This document shows positions 16,842 through 30,000 of a stretch of 64,000 bases of DNA, piece by piece; the first letter of the stretch is position 1; each line of letters opens with the position of its first letter. Source of the DNA: Alysiella crassa DSM 2578. Its GTDB lineage: Bacteria > Pseudomonadota > Gammaproteobacteria > Burkholderiales > Neisseriaceae. The translations under genes and the position numbers were made by a program. The stretch lies in contig NZ_KN050786.1 of assembly GCF_000745955.1 (NCBI RefSeq), positions 73,266 to 137,265 on the forward strand, in the 5' to 3' direction. The notes under the pieces are model-generated. The model saw only the letters and a program-made list of their open reading frames with translations. It made no database searches and was not told the DNA's origin.

Positions 16842-17489
16842 ATGAGCAACTTCCGTCAAGATTTCCTGAATTTCGCCTTGCAACAAAATGTGCTGAAATT
16901 CGGCGAATTTACCACCAAAGCAGGTCGCCAATCGCCCTATTTTTTCAATGCGGGTTTGTTTAACGATGGCGCGTCCACGCTTAAATTGGCGCGTTTCTAC
17001 GCCCAAGCGATTTTGGAAAGCAAAGTGCAATTTGATATGCTCTTTGGCCCTGCCTACAAAGGCATCATTTTAGCCGCCGCCACTGCCATGATGTTGGCAG
17101 AACAAGGCGTGAACGTGCCGTTTGCCTACAACCGCAAAGAAGCCAAAGACCATGGCGAGGGCGGTGTGTTGGTCGGTGCGCCCTTGCAAGGTCGCGTGTT
17201 GATTATTGATGATGTGATTTCGGCTGGCACTTCGGTGCGCGAAAGCGTGAAATTGATTGAGCAAGCAGGCGCGACACCAGCCGCCGTAGCCATTGCGCTT
17301 GACCGCATGGAAAAAGGCACAGGCGAACTTTCTGCCGTGCAAGAAGTGCAACAACAATACGGTTTACCCGTGGTGGCGATTGCCAATTTGTTGGATTTGT
17401 TCACTTTATTGGAACAAAATGACAGCGCGGAATTAGCACAATTTGTTGAGCCTATGAAAGCGTATCGCGCCAAATATGGTGTCGCCTAA
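16842..17489 (+). CDS. pyrE: Orotate phosphoribosyltransferase
   Basis: Fifth step of de novo UMP synthesis: transfers phosphoribose from PRPP to orotate. 215 residues, normal length. FGEFTTKAGRQSPYFFNAGLF at the N-terminus, the flexible catalytic loop YNRKEAKDHGEGG, and the PRPP loop VLIIDDVISAGTS (about 119-131) are all present. Start at ATG 16842, preceded by AAGGAAAACAAC; an in-frame ATG at 16680 would add 54 residues encoded by repeat DNA and is rejected. Followed by gph 52 bp later after a DUS; not adjacent to pyrC (44.6 kb) or other pyrimidine genes. Confidence 0.96.
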   Translation: MSNFRQDFLNFALQQNVLKFGEFTTKAGRQSPYFFNAGLFNDGASTLKLARFYAQAILESKVQFDMLFGPAYKGIILAAATAMMLAEQGVNVPFAYNRKEAKDHGEGGVLVGAPLQGRVLIIDDVISAGTSVRESVKLIEQAGATPAAVAIALDRMEKGTGELSAVQEVQQQYGLPVVAIANLLDLFTLLEQNDSAELAQFVEPMKAYRAKYGVA

Positions 17490-17541
17490 TTTTCAGGCAG
17501 CCTGAAAACCCATTGTTCAATTTTGAAAACAAGGACACAAA

Positions 17542-18249
17542 ATGAATTTACAATCTATTCAAGCCATTGCATTTGATTTAGACGGTACTTTGGTGGATTC
17601 TGTGCCTGATTTAGCCGCTTCCGCCAACGCCATGCGCGTGGAACTGGGTTTGCCCGAATTGCCACGCGACATCGTGCAAAGTTATGTGGGCGATGGCATT
17701 GCCGTGCTGGTTCACCGCAGCCTGACCGCCGACCATCACGGCACAGCAGACGATGATTTATTGGAACGTGGTTTCCCCATTTTCATGCGCCATTACGCCC
17801 ACAATATCGCCAACGCCACACGCCCTTATCCCGAAACAGAAACGGGTTTGGAATTGCTGAAAACCTTGGGTTTGCCTTTGGCGGTGGTAACGAATAAAAG
17901 CGAAATGTTGGCAGTGAAATTATTGAAAGAATTGAATTTAATGGATTATTTCAGCATTGTGGTCGGTGGCGACACGTTGCCTGAACGCAAACCTGCCCCC
18001 GAGCCTTTGCGTCATGCCGCCGAAGTCATGGGGGTGCCGCCTGAAAATATGTTGATGGTGGGAGATTCGCACAATGATTTTCTCGCCGCCAAAGCCGCAG
18101 GCTGCCCGAGCGTGGGCGTGTTGTTTGGTTATGGCGACATGACCGAATTGTCCCGCAATGAAGCCACCAAACCCGATTGGCTGATTAACAAGCTGCCTGA
18201 AATTTATGAACAATTGCGTGGCACAGAACAGCAAGTTTCATTTGAATAA
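17542..18249 (+). CDS. gph: Phosphoglycolate phosphatase (HAD family)
   Basis: HAD-superfamily hydrolase that dephosphorylates 2-phosphoglycolate, for example from 3'-end DNA repair. 235 residues. Motif I AFDLDGTLVDS (about 11-21) with nucleophile Asp, motif II VVTNKS, motif III Lys in ERKPAPEPL, motif IV MVGDSHNDFLAAKAAG. An alpha-helical cap follows motif I, as in Gph. Ribosome-binding site AAGGACACAAA before the ATG. Lies 52 bp downstream of pyrE on the same strand, so co-transcription is possible. Other HAD phosphatases share these motifs, so exact substrate is inferred from overall similarity. Confidence 0.9.
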   Translation: MNLQSIQAIAFDLDGTLVDSVPDLAASANAMRVELGLPELPRDIVQSYVGDGIAVLVHRSLTADHHGTADDDLLERGFPIFMRHYAHNIANATRPYPETETGLELLKTLGLPLAVVTNKSEMLAVKLLKELNLMDYFSIVVGGDTLPERKPAPEPLRHAAEVMGVPPENMLMVGDSHNDFLAAKAAGCPSVGVLFGYGDMTELSRNEATKPDWLINKLPEIYEQLRGTEQQVSFE

Positions 18250-18263
18250 TATTCAGGTTGCCT

Positions 18264-18356
18264 GACAATGTAGTATGCGTACCACGCACCTAAATGCCAC
18301 ATTATTTAAATGATTTGGTGTGTAACACGCCTTGTATGAATTGTGTCATGTACCCA
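18264..18356. repeat. Degenerate DUS-flanked repeat with GTGCGT-type hairpin
   Basis: The 299-bp gap between gph and glmM contains a diverged relative of the small intergenic elements: AGGTTGCCT (18255-18263) and GGGCAGCCT (18357-18365) flank GTATGCGTACCACGCACC and a later GGTGTGTAACACGCC. Downstream, at about 18414-18443, two inverted DUS copies (AGGCAGCCTGAAA / TTTCAGGCTGCCT) form a hairpin. No gene is seen. Confidence 0.4.
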
Positions 18357-18548
18357 GGGCAGCCTAAACATAAAGCCAGCATAAATATTGCCCAATTGTG
18401 GCACACATCAAACAGGCAGCCTGAAATTGTTTCAGGCTGCCTGTGGTGTATTTATTTTCCATCAAATTCCCCTGAAAATTAACACATACACAGCGCATTT
18501 TCCTTTACAATACGCGCATTCAATGAATTTAATGAAAGACGATTCATC

Positions 18549-19883
18549 ATGGCTAGAAAATATTTTGGTACGGACGGTATTCGTGGCGAAGTAGGGCAAT
18601 TTCCCATTACGCCTGATTTTGTATTGAAACTGGGTTGCGCCTTTGGTCGTGCGCTGATTAAGCATGAACACGGTAAGCAACCCACCGTCATTATTGGTAA
18701 AGACACACGCATTTCGGGTTATATGCTGGAAACGGCTTTGGTGGCGGGTTTTACGGCGGCGGGTGTGCATGTTTTGCAAACTGGACCTTTGCCTACCCCT
18801 GGCATTGCGTATTTGACACGCGCTTTGCGTTTGTCGGGCGGCGTGATGATTTCCGCTTCGCACAATGAGTTTTCCGATAATGGCATTAAATTTTTCGCCG
18901 AAGGTGGCGTGAAATTAAGCGATGAACTGGAAATAGCAATTGAAGCCGAATTAGACAAAGAAATGGTTACCAATCCATCATTGCAATTAGGACGCGCCCG
19001 CCGCATTAGTGGCGCAGACGACCGTTATATTGAATTTTGTAAATCCACTTTCCCCAGCAATTTGGATTTACGTGGCTTGAAATTGGTGGTGGACACCGCA
19101 AATGGTGCAGGCTACCACACCGCCCCGAAAGTGTTTCACGAATTGGGCGCGGAAGTGATTGAAATTGGTAATACACCAAATGGCTTTAATATCAATGACA
19201 AAGTGGGTGCAACCCACCCGAAAACCCTTCAGGCTGCTGTGTTACAAAACGAAGCAGATTACGGCATTGCTTTGGACGGTGATGGCGACCGCTTGATTAT
19301 GGTGGACAGACATGGCGCGGTATTTGATGGCGACAAATTGATTTACATCATTGCCAAAGCCTTGTCGCAACAAGGTATTCAATTTGGCGGCGTGGTTGGC
19401 ACGGTGATGAGCAATTTGGCAATGGAAAAAGCCTTGGCAGAACGTGGCATTGCCTTTGGTCGTGCGAAAGTGGGCGACCGTTATGTGTTGGAAATGTTGA
19501 AACAACGCGGCTGGTTGCTGGGCGGCGAATCGTCTGGACACATTTTGTGCATGGACAAACACAATACAGGCGATGGCACGATTTCCGCGCTGCAAGTTTT
19601 GGCGGCATTGAAAACTTTGGGTCAAGATTTGAGCGTGGCGGTGGACTGGCAGCCTTATCCGCAAACCATGATTAATGTGCGCCTGAAAAAAGGTTTTGAC
19701 TGGCAAGCGGCTTCCAAACAAGCATTGGCGGCGGTGGAGAAAGAGTTGGGCGACCGTGGACGTGTGGTATTGCGTCCGTCTGGCACCGAACCTGTGGTGC
19801 GCGTGATGGTGGAAGCAGAGCAAGCCATGTTGGCAGAAAAAAGTGCGCGTTTGATTGCGGATTCCATTGAAGCAAAAGCGTAA
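18549..19883 (+). CDS. glmM: Phosphoglucosamine mutase
   Basis: Converts glucosamine-6-phosphate to glucosamine-1-phosphate, feeding UDP-GlcNAc for peptidoglycan and lipopolysaccharide. 444 residues, standard length. N-terminal [15 protein letters not shown], the phosphoserine loop [16 protein letters not shown] (Ser near 102), the metal-binding DGDGDR (about 243-248), the sugar-binding GGESSGHI and the C-terminal phosphate-binding [14 protein letters not shown] are all intact. The start is fixed by the family N-terminus; there is no strong Shine-Dalgarno upstream. Monocistronic by spacing: repeats upstream, DUS copies and a hairpin downstream. Confidence 0.96.
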   Translation: MARKYFGTDGIRGEVGQFPITPDFVLKLGCAFGRALIKHEHGKQPTVIIGKDTRISGYMLETALVAGFTAAGVHVLQTGPLPTPGIAYLTRALRLSGGVMISASHNEFSDNGIKFFAEGGVKLSDELEIAIEAELDKEMVTNPSLQLGRARRISGADDRYIEFCKSTFPSNLDLRGLKLVVDTANGAGYHTAPKVFHELGAEVIEIGNTPNGFNINDKVGATHPKTLQAAVLQNEADYGIALDGDGDRLIMVDRHGAVFDGDKLIYIIAKALSQQGIQFGGVVGTVMSNLAMEKALAERGIAFGRAKVGDRYVLEMLKQRGWLLGGESSGHILCMDKHNTGDGTISALQVLAALKTLGQDLSVAVDWQPYPQTMINVRLKKGFDWQAASKQALAAVEKELGDRGRVVLRPSGTEPVVRVMVEAEQAMLAEKSARLIADSIEAKA

Positions 19884-19959
19884 TCTTTTCAGGCTGCCTG
19901 AAAACGGATGATTCATCATGTAAAAATCCACTTTTCAGGCAGCCTGAAACCTTGAAAAC

Positions 19960-20001
19960 AAAACCAGTTGCCCCATTTGCACACAATGGCTAACTGGTTT
20001 T
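19960..20001 (+). terminator. Hairpin terminator after glmM
   Basis: Ten-base arms AAAACCAGTT / AACTGGTTTT flanking a loop that has its own short GCCCATTTG/CAATGGC pairing. Lies after two inverted DUS copies at about 19888-19949. Typical intrinsic terminator between glmM and the DedA gene. Confidence 0.6.
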
Positions 20002-20040
20002 GCCTTTATTTTGATGAATTATTTTTAGTTAGAACACTTT

Positions 20041-20745
20041 ATGCTGACCTTACTTGAAACTTTTTTCCAACAATTTGGTTATGCCGCCGTGTTTTTTGTG
20101 TTGGTGATTTGCGGCTTTGGCGTGCCGATTCCTGAAGACATCACGCTGGTGGCGGGCGGGATTATTTCAGGGCTGGGCTATGCCAACGTACACATCATGT
20201 TTGCGGTGGGCATGGCGGGCGTGTTGGTGGGTGATGGGATTATGTTTTTATTGGGCAAAACGTATGGGACGGAGATTTTGCGCTTTCGCCCTGTGGCAAA
20301 ATTAATGCCGCCCAAACGCTATGCACAAGTGCAGCAACAGTTTGATAAATATGGCAATCGGGTTTTGTTTGTGGCGCGATTTTTACCAGGCTTACGCAGT
20401 CCGATTTTTTTGACGGCGGGCATGAGTGGCAAAGTCTCGTTTTGGCAATGGTTGGTAATGGACGGTGTGGCGGCGTTGATTTCTGTGCCACTTTGGGTGT
20501 ATTTGGGCGATTTGGGCGCGAAAAACCGCGAATGGTTGATGGCAATGGTAAAGCAATTTCAACATGGATTTATGGTGTTGATTGTATTGATTTTGGCATG
20601 GGTGGCATGGTTTTGGTGGCGCAAACGCCAAAATTTGTTGGCGCGTAAAAACGCACTTTTGGCAAAACGCCGTGAACGCCGCGAAGCCAGACGTTTGAAA
20701 AAACAAGAACAATTGGAAAAAAACAATATTCAGCAAAATATGTGA
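20041..20745 (+). CDS. DedA-family inner membrane protein
   Basis: Polytopic inner-membrane protein of the DedA/VTT family; several members flip undecaprenyl phosphate or other lipids back across the membrane. 234 residues. Family features: GFGVPIPEDITLVAGG at about 22-38 (conserved acidic residues of a re-entrant hairpin), GDGIMFLLGKTYG, and FVARFLPGLRSPIFLTAGM with the two conserved arginines. Four to five hydrophobic segments, then an Arg/Lys-rich cytoplasmic tail (KRRERREARRLKKQEQ). No ribosome-binding site stands out. Close downstream is a DUS hairpin, then the giant surface-protein gene. Confidence 0.9.
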   Translation: MLTLLETFFQQFGYAAVFFVLVICGFGVPIPEDITLVAGGIISGLGYANVHIMFAVGMAGVLVGDGIMFLLGKTYGTEILRFRPVAKLMPPKRYAQVQQQFDKYGNRVLFVARFLPGLRSPIFLTAGMSGKVSFWQWLVMDGVAALISVPLWVYLGDLGAKNREWLMAMVKQFQHGFMVLIVLILAWVAWFWWRKRQNLLARKNALLAKRRERREARRLKKQEQLEKNNIQQNM

Positions 20746-20751
20746 TTTTGC

Positions 20752-20788
20752 AGGCAGCCTGAAACGCATACAAAGTTTCAGGCTGCCT
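20752..20788 (+). terminator. DUS-pair terminator after the DedA gene
   Basis: Fourteen-base arms AGGCAGCCTGAAAC / GTTTCAGGCTGCCT with a 9-base loop, then TTCATTTTTG. Confidence 0.7.
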
Positions 20789-21011
20789 TCATTTTTGTGG
20801 TGCAGATTAATTTGAAGTATATTCTCTATTTATTGTCGTAATCACGCAAAAATCATGGATTGGCTTGCTCAATTATCGCCTGATTGTGCGCAAAATATGG
20901 TAAACTGTACAATGGGTTTAACTGGATTTAACATAATCTAAACAATCAGCTTATCCCAAATTTTGATTTGATTATTTTAATTTAATTATTTGTTTTTAAA
21001 TGGAAGTTGCC

Positions 21012-24000
21012 ATGTCTCAATATGTTTTAAATATTACACAAAATAACCACACCAAAACGGTTCATTTGGTGAGCAATCAGCAAACGGTGAAAGTGGTCGC
21101 CGAAGCAGGTGCGCGTTATCAAATTTTGAACGATAAAGGTGTTTTGGTCTTGCAGCCCAAAGTGCAGGAAATGGGCGCGGATTTGTGGGTGTTTTTGGAC
21201 GGCGCGAAAGATAGTGTGCCTGATATTATTATTCAGGGATATGGTGATTTTTCTCCTATTATCAATGAGATGAGTTTGCAGCAGATGGAAGCGACTTTGG
21301 CATTGACCAATACGCCATCTGCTATGCCGCTTATGCCAACCAATGTGGCGAGCGTGCCTGAAAGCGTGGCTTTGACCGCTAGCGAAGTCAGCACCGCGCC
21401 TGCGGCTTTGGCTGAACCCGTTAGCAGCGCGGCAACGACCGCTGCAACGGAAACCGCCACCACCACCGCTACAACTGCCAGCAGCACGGCGGCTGGGGCA
21501 ACTTCATCGTTTAGTGCCAAGCGTTTGTTGGGTGGGGTGCTGGTGTTGGCTTTGATGGGCGGCGGCGCGGCGGCGGCTGTGAACGCGGCGCGTGATGACG
21601 ATGATGAACCCGCCGTGCCAAATCCTGCCGCGCCCGAAGTTACTTTGAATGCGGTGGCGGGCGACAATGTGATTAACCAAAATGAAGCCACTGGCACATT
21701 CCCCATTTCAGGCAGCGTGAACGGTGCGCGTGATGGCGATGTGGTGCGCGTGTTAGTGGACGGCGTGGAAATTGCGGCGACCACTGTGTTGAACGACACA
21801 TTTAGCGTGGACGTTTCAGGCAGCCTGTTGGCAAATGCGGCGACCAAAACATTGACGGTTGAAGTGGTGGCGACCAATGAACAGGGTGGCAGCACCACCA
21901 GCAGCGTGGCGGCGAATTATGAATTGGCGGTAATGGATGAGCCTTCGCTGGTGGTGAATACGGTGGCGGGCGACAATATTGTGAACATGGCGGAAGCAGC
22001 GCAAGATGTGGTGGTGTCTGGCGTGGTGTCGGGTGCGCGTGATGGCGACACGGTAACGATTAAATTGGATAATCAAGCAGTTGCTACGGCAACGGTTGTC
22101 AATGGTGCGTTTAGCGTGAATATTGCAGGCAGCCTGTTGGCAAATGCAAACACGAAAACGATTACCGCCGAAGTGTTGGCAACGGACACGTTTGGCAATT
22201 CGGTGTTGGCGAGTGTTGAGCAAGGTTATGCGTATCAGACATTGGCGAAACCCGTGATTTCTAATGTGAACATCGCGGGCGACAATATTTTGGATAAAAC
22301 GGAAACGGCGGCAAATGTAGCCGTTTCAGGCAGCGTGTCGGGCGCAAAAGACGGCGATACGGTTGAAATTATTTTGGATAATCAAGTTGTTGCCACAACC
22401 CAGATTGCCAAAGATGGTTTTACTGCCCAGCTTGCAGGCAGCCTGTTGGCAAAGGCGGCGAATCAATCCATCACGGTACAAGTTGCCACGTCTGATGCGG
22501 TGGGCAATGAGCAAAGTGCTTCGGTTTCGCAAACTTATACCGTGCCGACTTTGGATAAACCCACGATTTCTAATCTGAAAATCGCGGGCGACAATCTTTT
22601 GAGCATGACTGAAGCGGCGGCAGAGGTGGCGATTTCAGGCAGCGTGTCGGGTGCGAATAATGGCGATACAGTAAACATTATTATTGATAATCAAACGGTT
22701 ACAACTGCAATGGTTGCCAATGGTGTATTTAGCGTGAATGTTTCAGGCAGCCTGTTAGCCAATGCCAATACGAAAACGGTGATTGCGGAAGTATTGGTAC
22801 AAGATAAGTATGGCAATCAAGAAGTTGGCAAAGCGGAACAGTCTTATACCGCGCCGACTTTGGCTGCGCCGACCATCAACCAAATCACGATTTCGGGCGA
22901 TAACCACATCAATGAAATGGAAGCCACGCAAGAAGTGGCGATTACGGGCAAAGTTCAGGGCGCGCGCCCTGATGATGTGGTGGAAGTGTGGGTAGATGGC
23001 AAAATGGTCGCCACGACCAAAGTGGTCAATGATGGATTTAGCGTGAATGTGGCTGGCAGTGTGTTGGCAAATGCGGCGAATCCATCGGTGATGATTGGCG
23101 TGTTGGCAACCGATAATTATGGCAATTCGGTGCGTGGTGAACAAATTCAAGTATTTGAATTGAATCAATTAAATGAACCTAAAATTGAATTGAATCCATT
23201 AACCGCCAATCAGGATAATCTCATTAACAAAACGGAATTGGCGGCAAATATCGCGCTTTCAGGCAGCCTGCAAAATGTGGCTGATGGCACGATGATTGAA
23301 ATTAAATTAGATGATAAAGTTTTAACCACCGCTACGGCAGCGGCTGGCACATTCACGGTAGAAGTTGTAGGCAGTCTGCTGAAAGACGGCAAAACGGTGT
23401 TGGCGACTGTGGTGGTGCGCGATGATTTTGGCAATGAGAAATCCGCCAGCAGCAGTCAAACTTACACGGTGCAAACGGAAGCGGTTGCGCCCAAAGTTGT
23501 GATTGACGTGATTGCGGAAAACGATGTGTTGAACGCGGCGGAAGCGGCGGTTGATGTGGCGATTTCAGGCAGCGTGGAAGGCGCGAAAACGGGCGATGTA
23601 GTGGAATTGTTGTTGGACGGTAAAGTGGTGGCAACCACGACTGTAGCCAATGGCGGCGGTTTCACGCAATTTGTGTCGGGCAAAGTATTGGCGGCGGCTA
23701 CGACAAGTGAATTGACCGTGCGTGTGAGTGGCAAAGACGCGGCTGGCAACGATTTTGTTGGCGAAGGCAAACGCGATTATGATGTGCAAACCCAGTTGCC
23801 CGAACCCAAAATCACGCTGGATGTGATTGCTGGCGACAATGTGTTGAATGGCGCGGAAGCGGCGGCTGATGTGCGGATTTCAGGCACATTGGAAAATGTG
23901 AAAGATGGCGATACGGTAGAAATTTGGTTAGACAACCAAAAAGTTACCGAAACACAAGCCGCCAATAATGCGTTTAGCGTGAATATTGCAGGCAGCCTGT

Positions 24001-27000
24001 TGGCGGGCGCGCAAGACACCACTTTGATGGCAAAAGTCAGCACGCAAGACGCACATGGTAATTCGGCTACGGCGATGGATACGGAATCGTATGCTCATCA
24101 GCCACGCGCCGCCATGCCTGAAGTGTCGCTGGACAAAATCACGTTTGATAATGTGATTAACGCCCAAGAAGCGGCAGGCAATATTACCATTACAGGCAAA
24201 ACCAGTTTGGCAACAGGCAAAGAAGTAGAGCTGTTGCTGGACGGTAAAGTGGTGGGCAAAGTGGCGGTAGCTGGTGGACGTTTCAGCACCGAGCTTGCAG
24301 GCAGCCTGTTTGTGAATGCAAGCGATAAAACGCTGACGGTTCAAGCAACAAATACCGATTCGGCGGGCAACACGGCTACGGCTACGGCGAAACGCACGTT
24401 TAGCGTACACAATGAATTGTCCAATGTAACCATTACTTTGGATAAAGTAACCAACGATGAAACCATTAATGGCGCAGAAGCCCAATCGCCCATCACGATT
24501 TCAGGCAGCACCACAGGTGCGCGTATTGGCGATACGGTGGAATTGTTGCTGGACGGCAACAAAGTAGCGGACGCGGTGGTGGGCGCGGACGGTAAATTTG
24601 GCGCGGTGGTGCAAGGCAGCGTGTTGATTAATGCGACCACGCGCACTTTAACGGCAAAACTTGCCGCCACCGATGATTTTGGCAACGCGCAAAACGCCGA
24701 AACAACAAAAGATTATAAAGTGGAATTGTCGGCAGAAACGCCTGTGATTTCATTGAATTATTTAACGGAAGACAACATCATCAACGCCACCGAAGCCGTC
24801 GCCGATGTTACGGTGTCGGGTAAAGTGCAAAATGTGCAAGATGCTGATGTTATTGAATTGTTATTAGATGGCAAAGTGATTACCACCACCACGTCCACTC
24901 AAGGCGTGTTTAGTGTGAATATTGCAGGCAGCCTGCTGGAAAAAGCGGCGGAAAGCGAATTGGTGGCGCGTGTCAGCACCACCAGCGCGGCAGGGAACAC
25001 CGCTTCCAGAACCGCCACCAATGATTATGAAGTGGACACAACTGCGCCACAACCGACCATTGTTTTAACAGCGATTTCCGATGGTACATTGAATGCCGCC
25101 GAAAGCGCGGCGCAAGTGTTGCTGACGGGTACGGTGGACGGTGCGCGTGTGGGCGATGTGGTGAAATTGACTTTGGAAAACGGCGATGTTTTGGGCGAAA
25201 CCAAAGTATTGGACGGCGGCGAATTCAATTTAAGCGTTGCAGGTAGCCTGTTTGCCGCGCAACAAGGTTCGCGCACGATTACGGCTGAAGTGTTTGCCAC
25301 CGATGTGGCGGGCAACACGGGCAACGCCACCACCACGCAAAAATTGCTGGTGGACACGATTGCGCCCGATGACACCACCGCCCAATTAGACAAAATCACA
25401 GGCGATGACATTCTGAATATGACCGATGATGTGAATCAAATCATCACCGTTTCAGGCAGCACGTCTGTGGAACGCGCGGGCAATCAAGTTCATTTCACGG
25501 TAGGTAAAGAAACGTTCAGCACCACCGTAGGCACAGACGGTGCGTTTAGCGTGGGCATTGCAGGCAGCCTGCTGACACAAAACACGCAAATTGTGTACAA
25601 AATTGACGCGGTGGACACGGCTGGCAATGCGGCAACTGTTTCATTTACCCATGATTATCAAGTGGTGAGCTTGGCTGCGCCGAGTGTGAAAAATTTATTG
25701 TTGGCAAACGACAATCGCCTGAATGAGACGGAAGCGAAAGGGAATGTTTCGCTGTCGGGCGAAGTCGTGGGCGCGCGCAATGATGATAAAGTCAATATTG
25801 TGGTAGATGGCAAAACCATTGCCAATGCGGTGGTGCAAGATGGCACGTTCACGGTCAATAATTTGTCGGGCGAATTGTTGGCAAATGCCGCCAATCCAGT
25901 TATCACGGTGGAAGTGATTGCCACCGACACGGCAAACAACCGCGTTACAGGTTCGGGCGATGTGGCTTATACCTTAAGCACGTTAATGCCGCCTGTGTTG
26001 AGCGATTTGAATTTGGCGGACGATAAAGTATTGAACAGCACGGAAGCGGCTGGCAAAGTATGGTTGTCGGGCAAAGTGAGTGGTGCGCGTGAAAATGATG
26101 TGCTGACGATTAGTTTGAATGGCAAAGAAATCGCCACAGGCAAAGTGTTGGGCAATGCGTTTAGCGTGGAATTGGACGGCGCGACTTTGGCGGCGGCAAA
26201 CAGCAAAGAATTGCAGGTTTCCGTGTTGGCGACTGATGATTCGGGCAATGCGAAAGCGGGCAACGCCACCATTGCGTATGACGTGAAAACCTTGTCTGCG
26301 CCTGAAATCACGTTCACCGTTGCCAATGATGACAAATTAACCAATAAAGAAGCCACCGAAACGGTGCAAGTTTCAGGCACAGCAGTAGGCGCGAAAGTTG
26401 ATGATGTGGTGCGCGTGTTGCTGGGTGGCGTGGAAATTGGCACGGGCAAAGTGGTTTCAGGCAGCCAGTTTACGATTGACGTATCAGGCAAAACGTTGGC
26501 AGACGCGACAGACAAAACGCTGACAGTCAGCGTGTTGGCGACCGATACTTATGGCAACTCCACTTTGGGCGAGAAAAACCAGTCTTATGAAATGGCTTCT
26601 TTGACCACGCCAAATGTGGAAATCACGGCGATTGCTGGCACGGATTTTGTGTTGAGCGCGGCGGAAGCGGCGGCGCAAGTGGCGGTGTCGGGTACGGTGT
26701 TGCCTGCTTACGATGGCAATGCGGTACGCGTGTTGTTGGGCGACAAGGAAATTGGCACAGGCACGGTGGCGAAAAACGCGTTCACGGTTGAAGTGAGCAG
26801 TGCGGATTTGATTGGCGCAAACGCGAAACAAATTACCGTAGAAGTGTTGGTGAAAGACGAGCATGGCAATGAAGAGCAAGGGCGTGCGACTCATGCGTAT
26901 TCATTGGACACGCTGGCTGCGCCGATTGTAAACTTGTCCGATGTTTCAGGTGATAAGGTTCTGAATGCCAAAGAAGTATTGGCAGATGTGGCGATTAGCG

Positions 27001-30000
27001 GCACGGTATCGGGCGCACGCGATGGCGATACGGTAAACATTATTGTGGACGACAAAACGGTTACCACCACAACGGTGGCGGCTGGTGTGTTCAGCGTGAA
27101 TGTTTCAGGCAGCCTGCTGCAAAATGCGGCGACAAAAGCGGTTACGGCGCAAGTTTTGGCAACTGACGTGTTGGGCAATCAAACGGCTGGCACGGCGGTG
27201 GCAGAATATCGTCTGGAGAATTTGGCTGCGCCGATTGTGAACGAATTGCACATCGCCGATGACAATATTTTGAATGGCACGGAACAAGCGGCGGCGGCTG
27301 TGGCGATTTCGGGCAAAGTGAGCGGCGCAAATGATGGCGCGGTAGTAACGTTGTTGCTGGACGGTGCGACTTTGACCACGACCACCGTAGCGGCTGGCGC
27401 GTTCAGCGTGAACGTGGCGGGCAGCGCGTTGGCGGCGGCACAATCGCGTGAAATCACGGCAACTGTTTTGGCGACCGATAATTATGGCAACGAAGCCACA
27501 GGCAGCCTGAAACAAGCGTATGAATTGAAAGATTTGGCTGCGCCTGTGATTTCCGAAATTCAAATTGCCGAAGACGGTTTCTTAAATCAAACCGAGCAAC
27601 AAGCGGAAGCGGTGCAAGTGGTCGGCAAAGTGAGCGGCGCACAGGAAAATGATGTGGTGCGCGTGTTGTTGGCGGGCGTGGAAATTGGCACGGGCAAAGT
27701 GGTGGCAAATGCGTTTGCGGTGTCGGTTTCAGGCAGCCAGTTGGCGGCGGCAAGCGATAAGACTTTGACGGTGGAAGTGTTGGCAACGGATACGGCGCAG
27801 AACACGACCACAGGTTCGGCTACGGCAGCGTATGAATTGAAAAATTTGGCTGCACCAAGTATTACGTTGGCAGAAATTGCAGGTAACGATGTGTTGAGTC
27901 CTGCTGAAGCGGCAGCGAATGTGGCGATTGCTGGCACGGTATCGGGCGCGAAAGACGGCGATACGGTGAATATTATTGTGGACGGCAAAACCGTTACCAC
28001 CACGCAAGTGGTGGCTGGCAAATTCACGGTAGATGTTTCAGGCAGCCTGCTGAAAGATGCGGTGGCAAAAACGGTTACGGTGGAAGTGTTGGCGAGCGAT
28101 GAATTTGGTAACACGACTGCTGGTACGAGCGAGAAAACGTACACGGTCAGCAATTTGCTTGCGCCAGAAATTACCTTGAATGCGATTGCGGGCGACGCGA
28201 TTTTGGACGTTACCGAAGCGGCGGGCAATGTGGCGATTTCAGGCAGCGTGGCGGCGCGTGATGGCGATACGGTAAATATTATCGTGGACGGCAAAACGGC
28301 GACCACGACCACCGTGTCATCAGGTACGTTTACGGTAGATGTTTCAGGCAGCCTGCTGAAAGACGCGGTGGAAAAATCGGTAAATGTGGAAGTGATTACC
28401 ACCGATGGCGAAGGCAGTTCGGTTACGGCAACGCAAGTTGGTAGCTATCAATTAGCGAAGTTGGCTGCGCCTACGGTTACGATTGTGTCCATTGCGGGCG
28501 ATGAAAAAGTTTTGAATAAAGCGGAATCCACCGAAATGGTTGCGATTTCTGGCACTGTTATGGGTGCGCGTGAAGCAGATAAGGTACGCGTACTGTTGGA
28601 CGGCAAGGAAATCGGGACGGGCGAAGTGTCGGCTACGAATACGTTTAGCGTGAGCGTTGCAGGCAGCCTGTTGGCGAAAGACGGGGTGGCGACTTCGGGC
28701 GAAATCACGGTAGAAGTAACGGCAACTGATGTGTTTAACCAAACCGAAGTTGGCACAATTACGGCTGAATACCAAATCAAAACCAAAGTCAGCGAACCGA
28801 CCATTGAATTAGACGATATTTCGGGTGATGGCTATTTGAATATGAATGATTTGAATCAAGGCATGATTCAGATTACAGGTAGAGTGGACAATGCGTCTGC
28901 CAATGCCAAAGTAACACTCAAATTGGGCGAAACAGTGTTGGGCGAGAATATTGCGGTGGTGAACGGGCGTTTCAGTGTGGGCAATATCAGCACATTCTCA
29001 TTGACCAATGGCACGGAAAAAACCATCACGGCAACGGTAGAAATGACCGATGATGCGGGCAATGCTGCGTCTGCGACCACCAGCAAGTCTTATCAAGTGG
29101 TGGATAATATTAACGCGCCTACGGTGGAAGTGGACACGATTGCCACCGATGGTTATTTGAATGCGGCGGAAGCGGCAGCCACAGAAATTGTGATTACAGG
29201 CACGGTTACGACTCAACCGATTGCAGGTATGACGACTACAGAAAAAGTGAATTTGACCATTGGCGAATACAAGGCAACGGTTGATGTGGTCAATGGTAAA
29301 TTCTCACACGCGGTAACGGGCGCAGTTTTGCAGGCTGCCAGCACCGTGAAAGCGGTGGCGATTACCACCGATTTGGCGGGCAATACGGCTGAAAGCGCGG
29401 TGGTAAATAAGGATTATGTGGTTGATTTGTTGGCAGATAAACCAATTATCACGTTGAACCCAATTGCAGGCAATGATGTATTAAGCATTGCGGAAGCGGC
29501 AGCAGAACGCATTAACATCATTGGTAGTGCAAGCAATACGCAAGATGGCGATAAAGTAGTTGTTACCATTGGCAATAAAACGTATGACACAACCATTAGA
29601 AATCAAGGCTTTTTGGTTACGGCGACAGGCGCGGAATTGAAAGCGGCGGCTGGCGAAGGCACAGCAGCGAGCGTGAAAGTGAGCGTGGTGGCGCATGATG
29701 TGGCGGGCAATTCGGTATTGGCGGAATACACGCATGATTATCAGGTGGTGGGTGCTGCAGATATTCCTGTTTTGACTGTGAATAAGCCGATTGCGGGCGA
29801 CAATATTATTAACAAAACTGAATCTACACAAATCATTCGTTTGACAGGTGTAGCAGAAAATGCTCAAGATGGTCAAGTAACAGCCACTGTAAATGGTAAG
29901 GAATTCTATGGTCGTGTGCAACCAGATAAGACATATTGGGTGGATATTTCTGGTGCAGATTTGGTGGCAGATAAAAATAAAACCATTTCGCTGACGGTAG

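Noticed and set aside
22755-23168. Long open frames antisense to the giant gene (many between 21.2 and 33 kb)
   Set aside because: They arise from the repeat composition of the giant gene, have no ribosome-binding sites, and recur at the repeat period.
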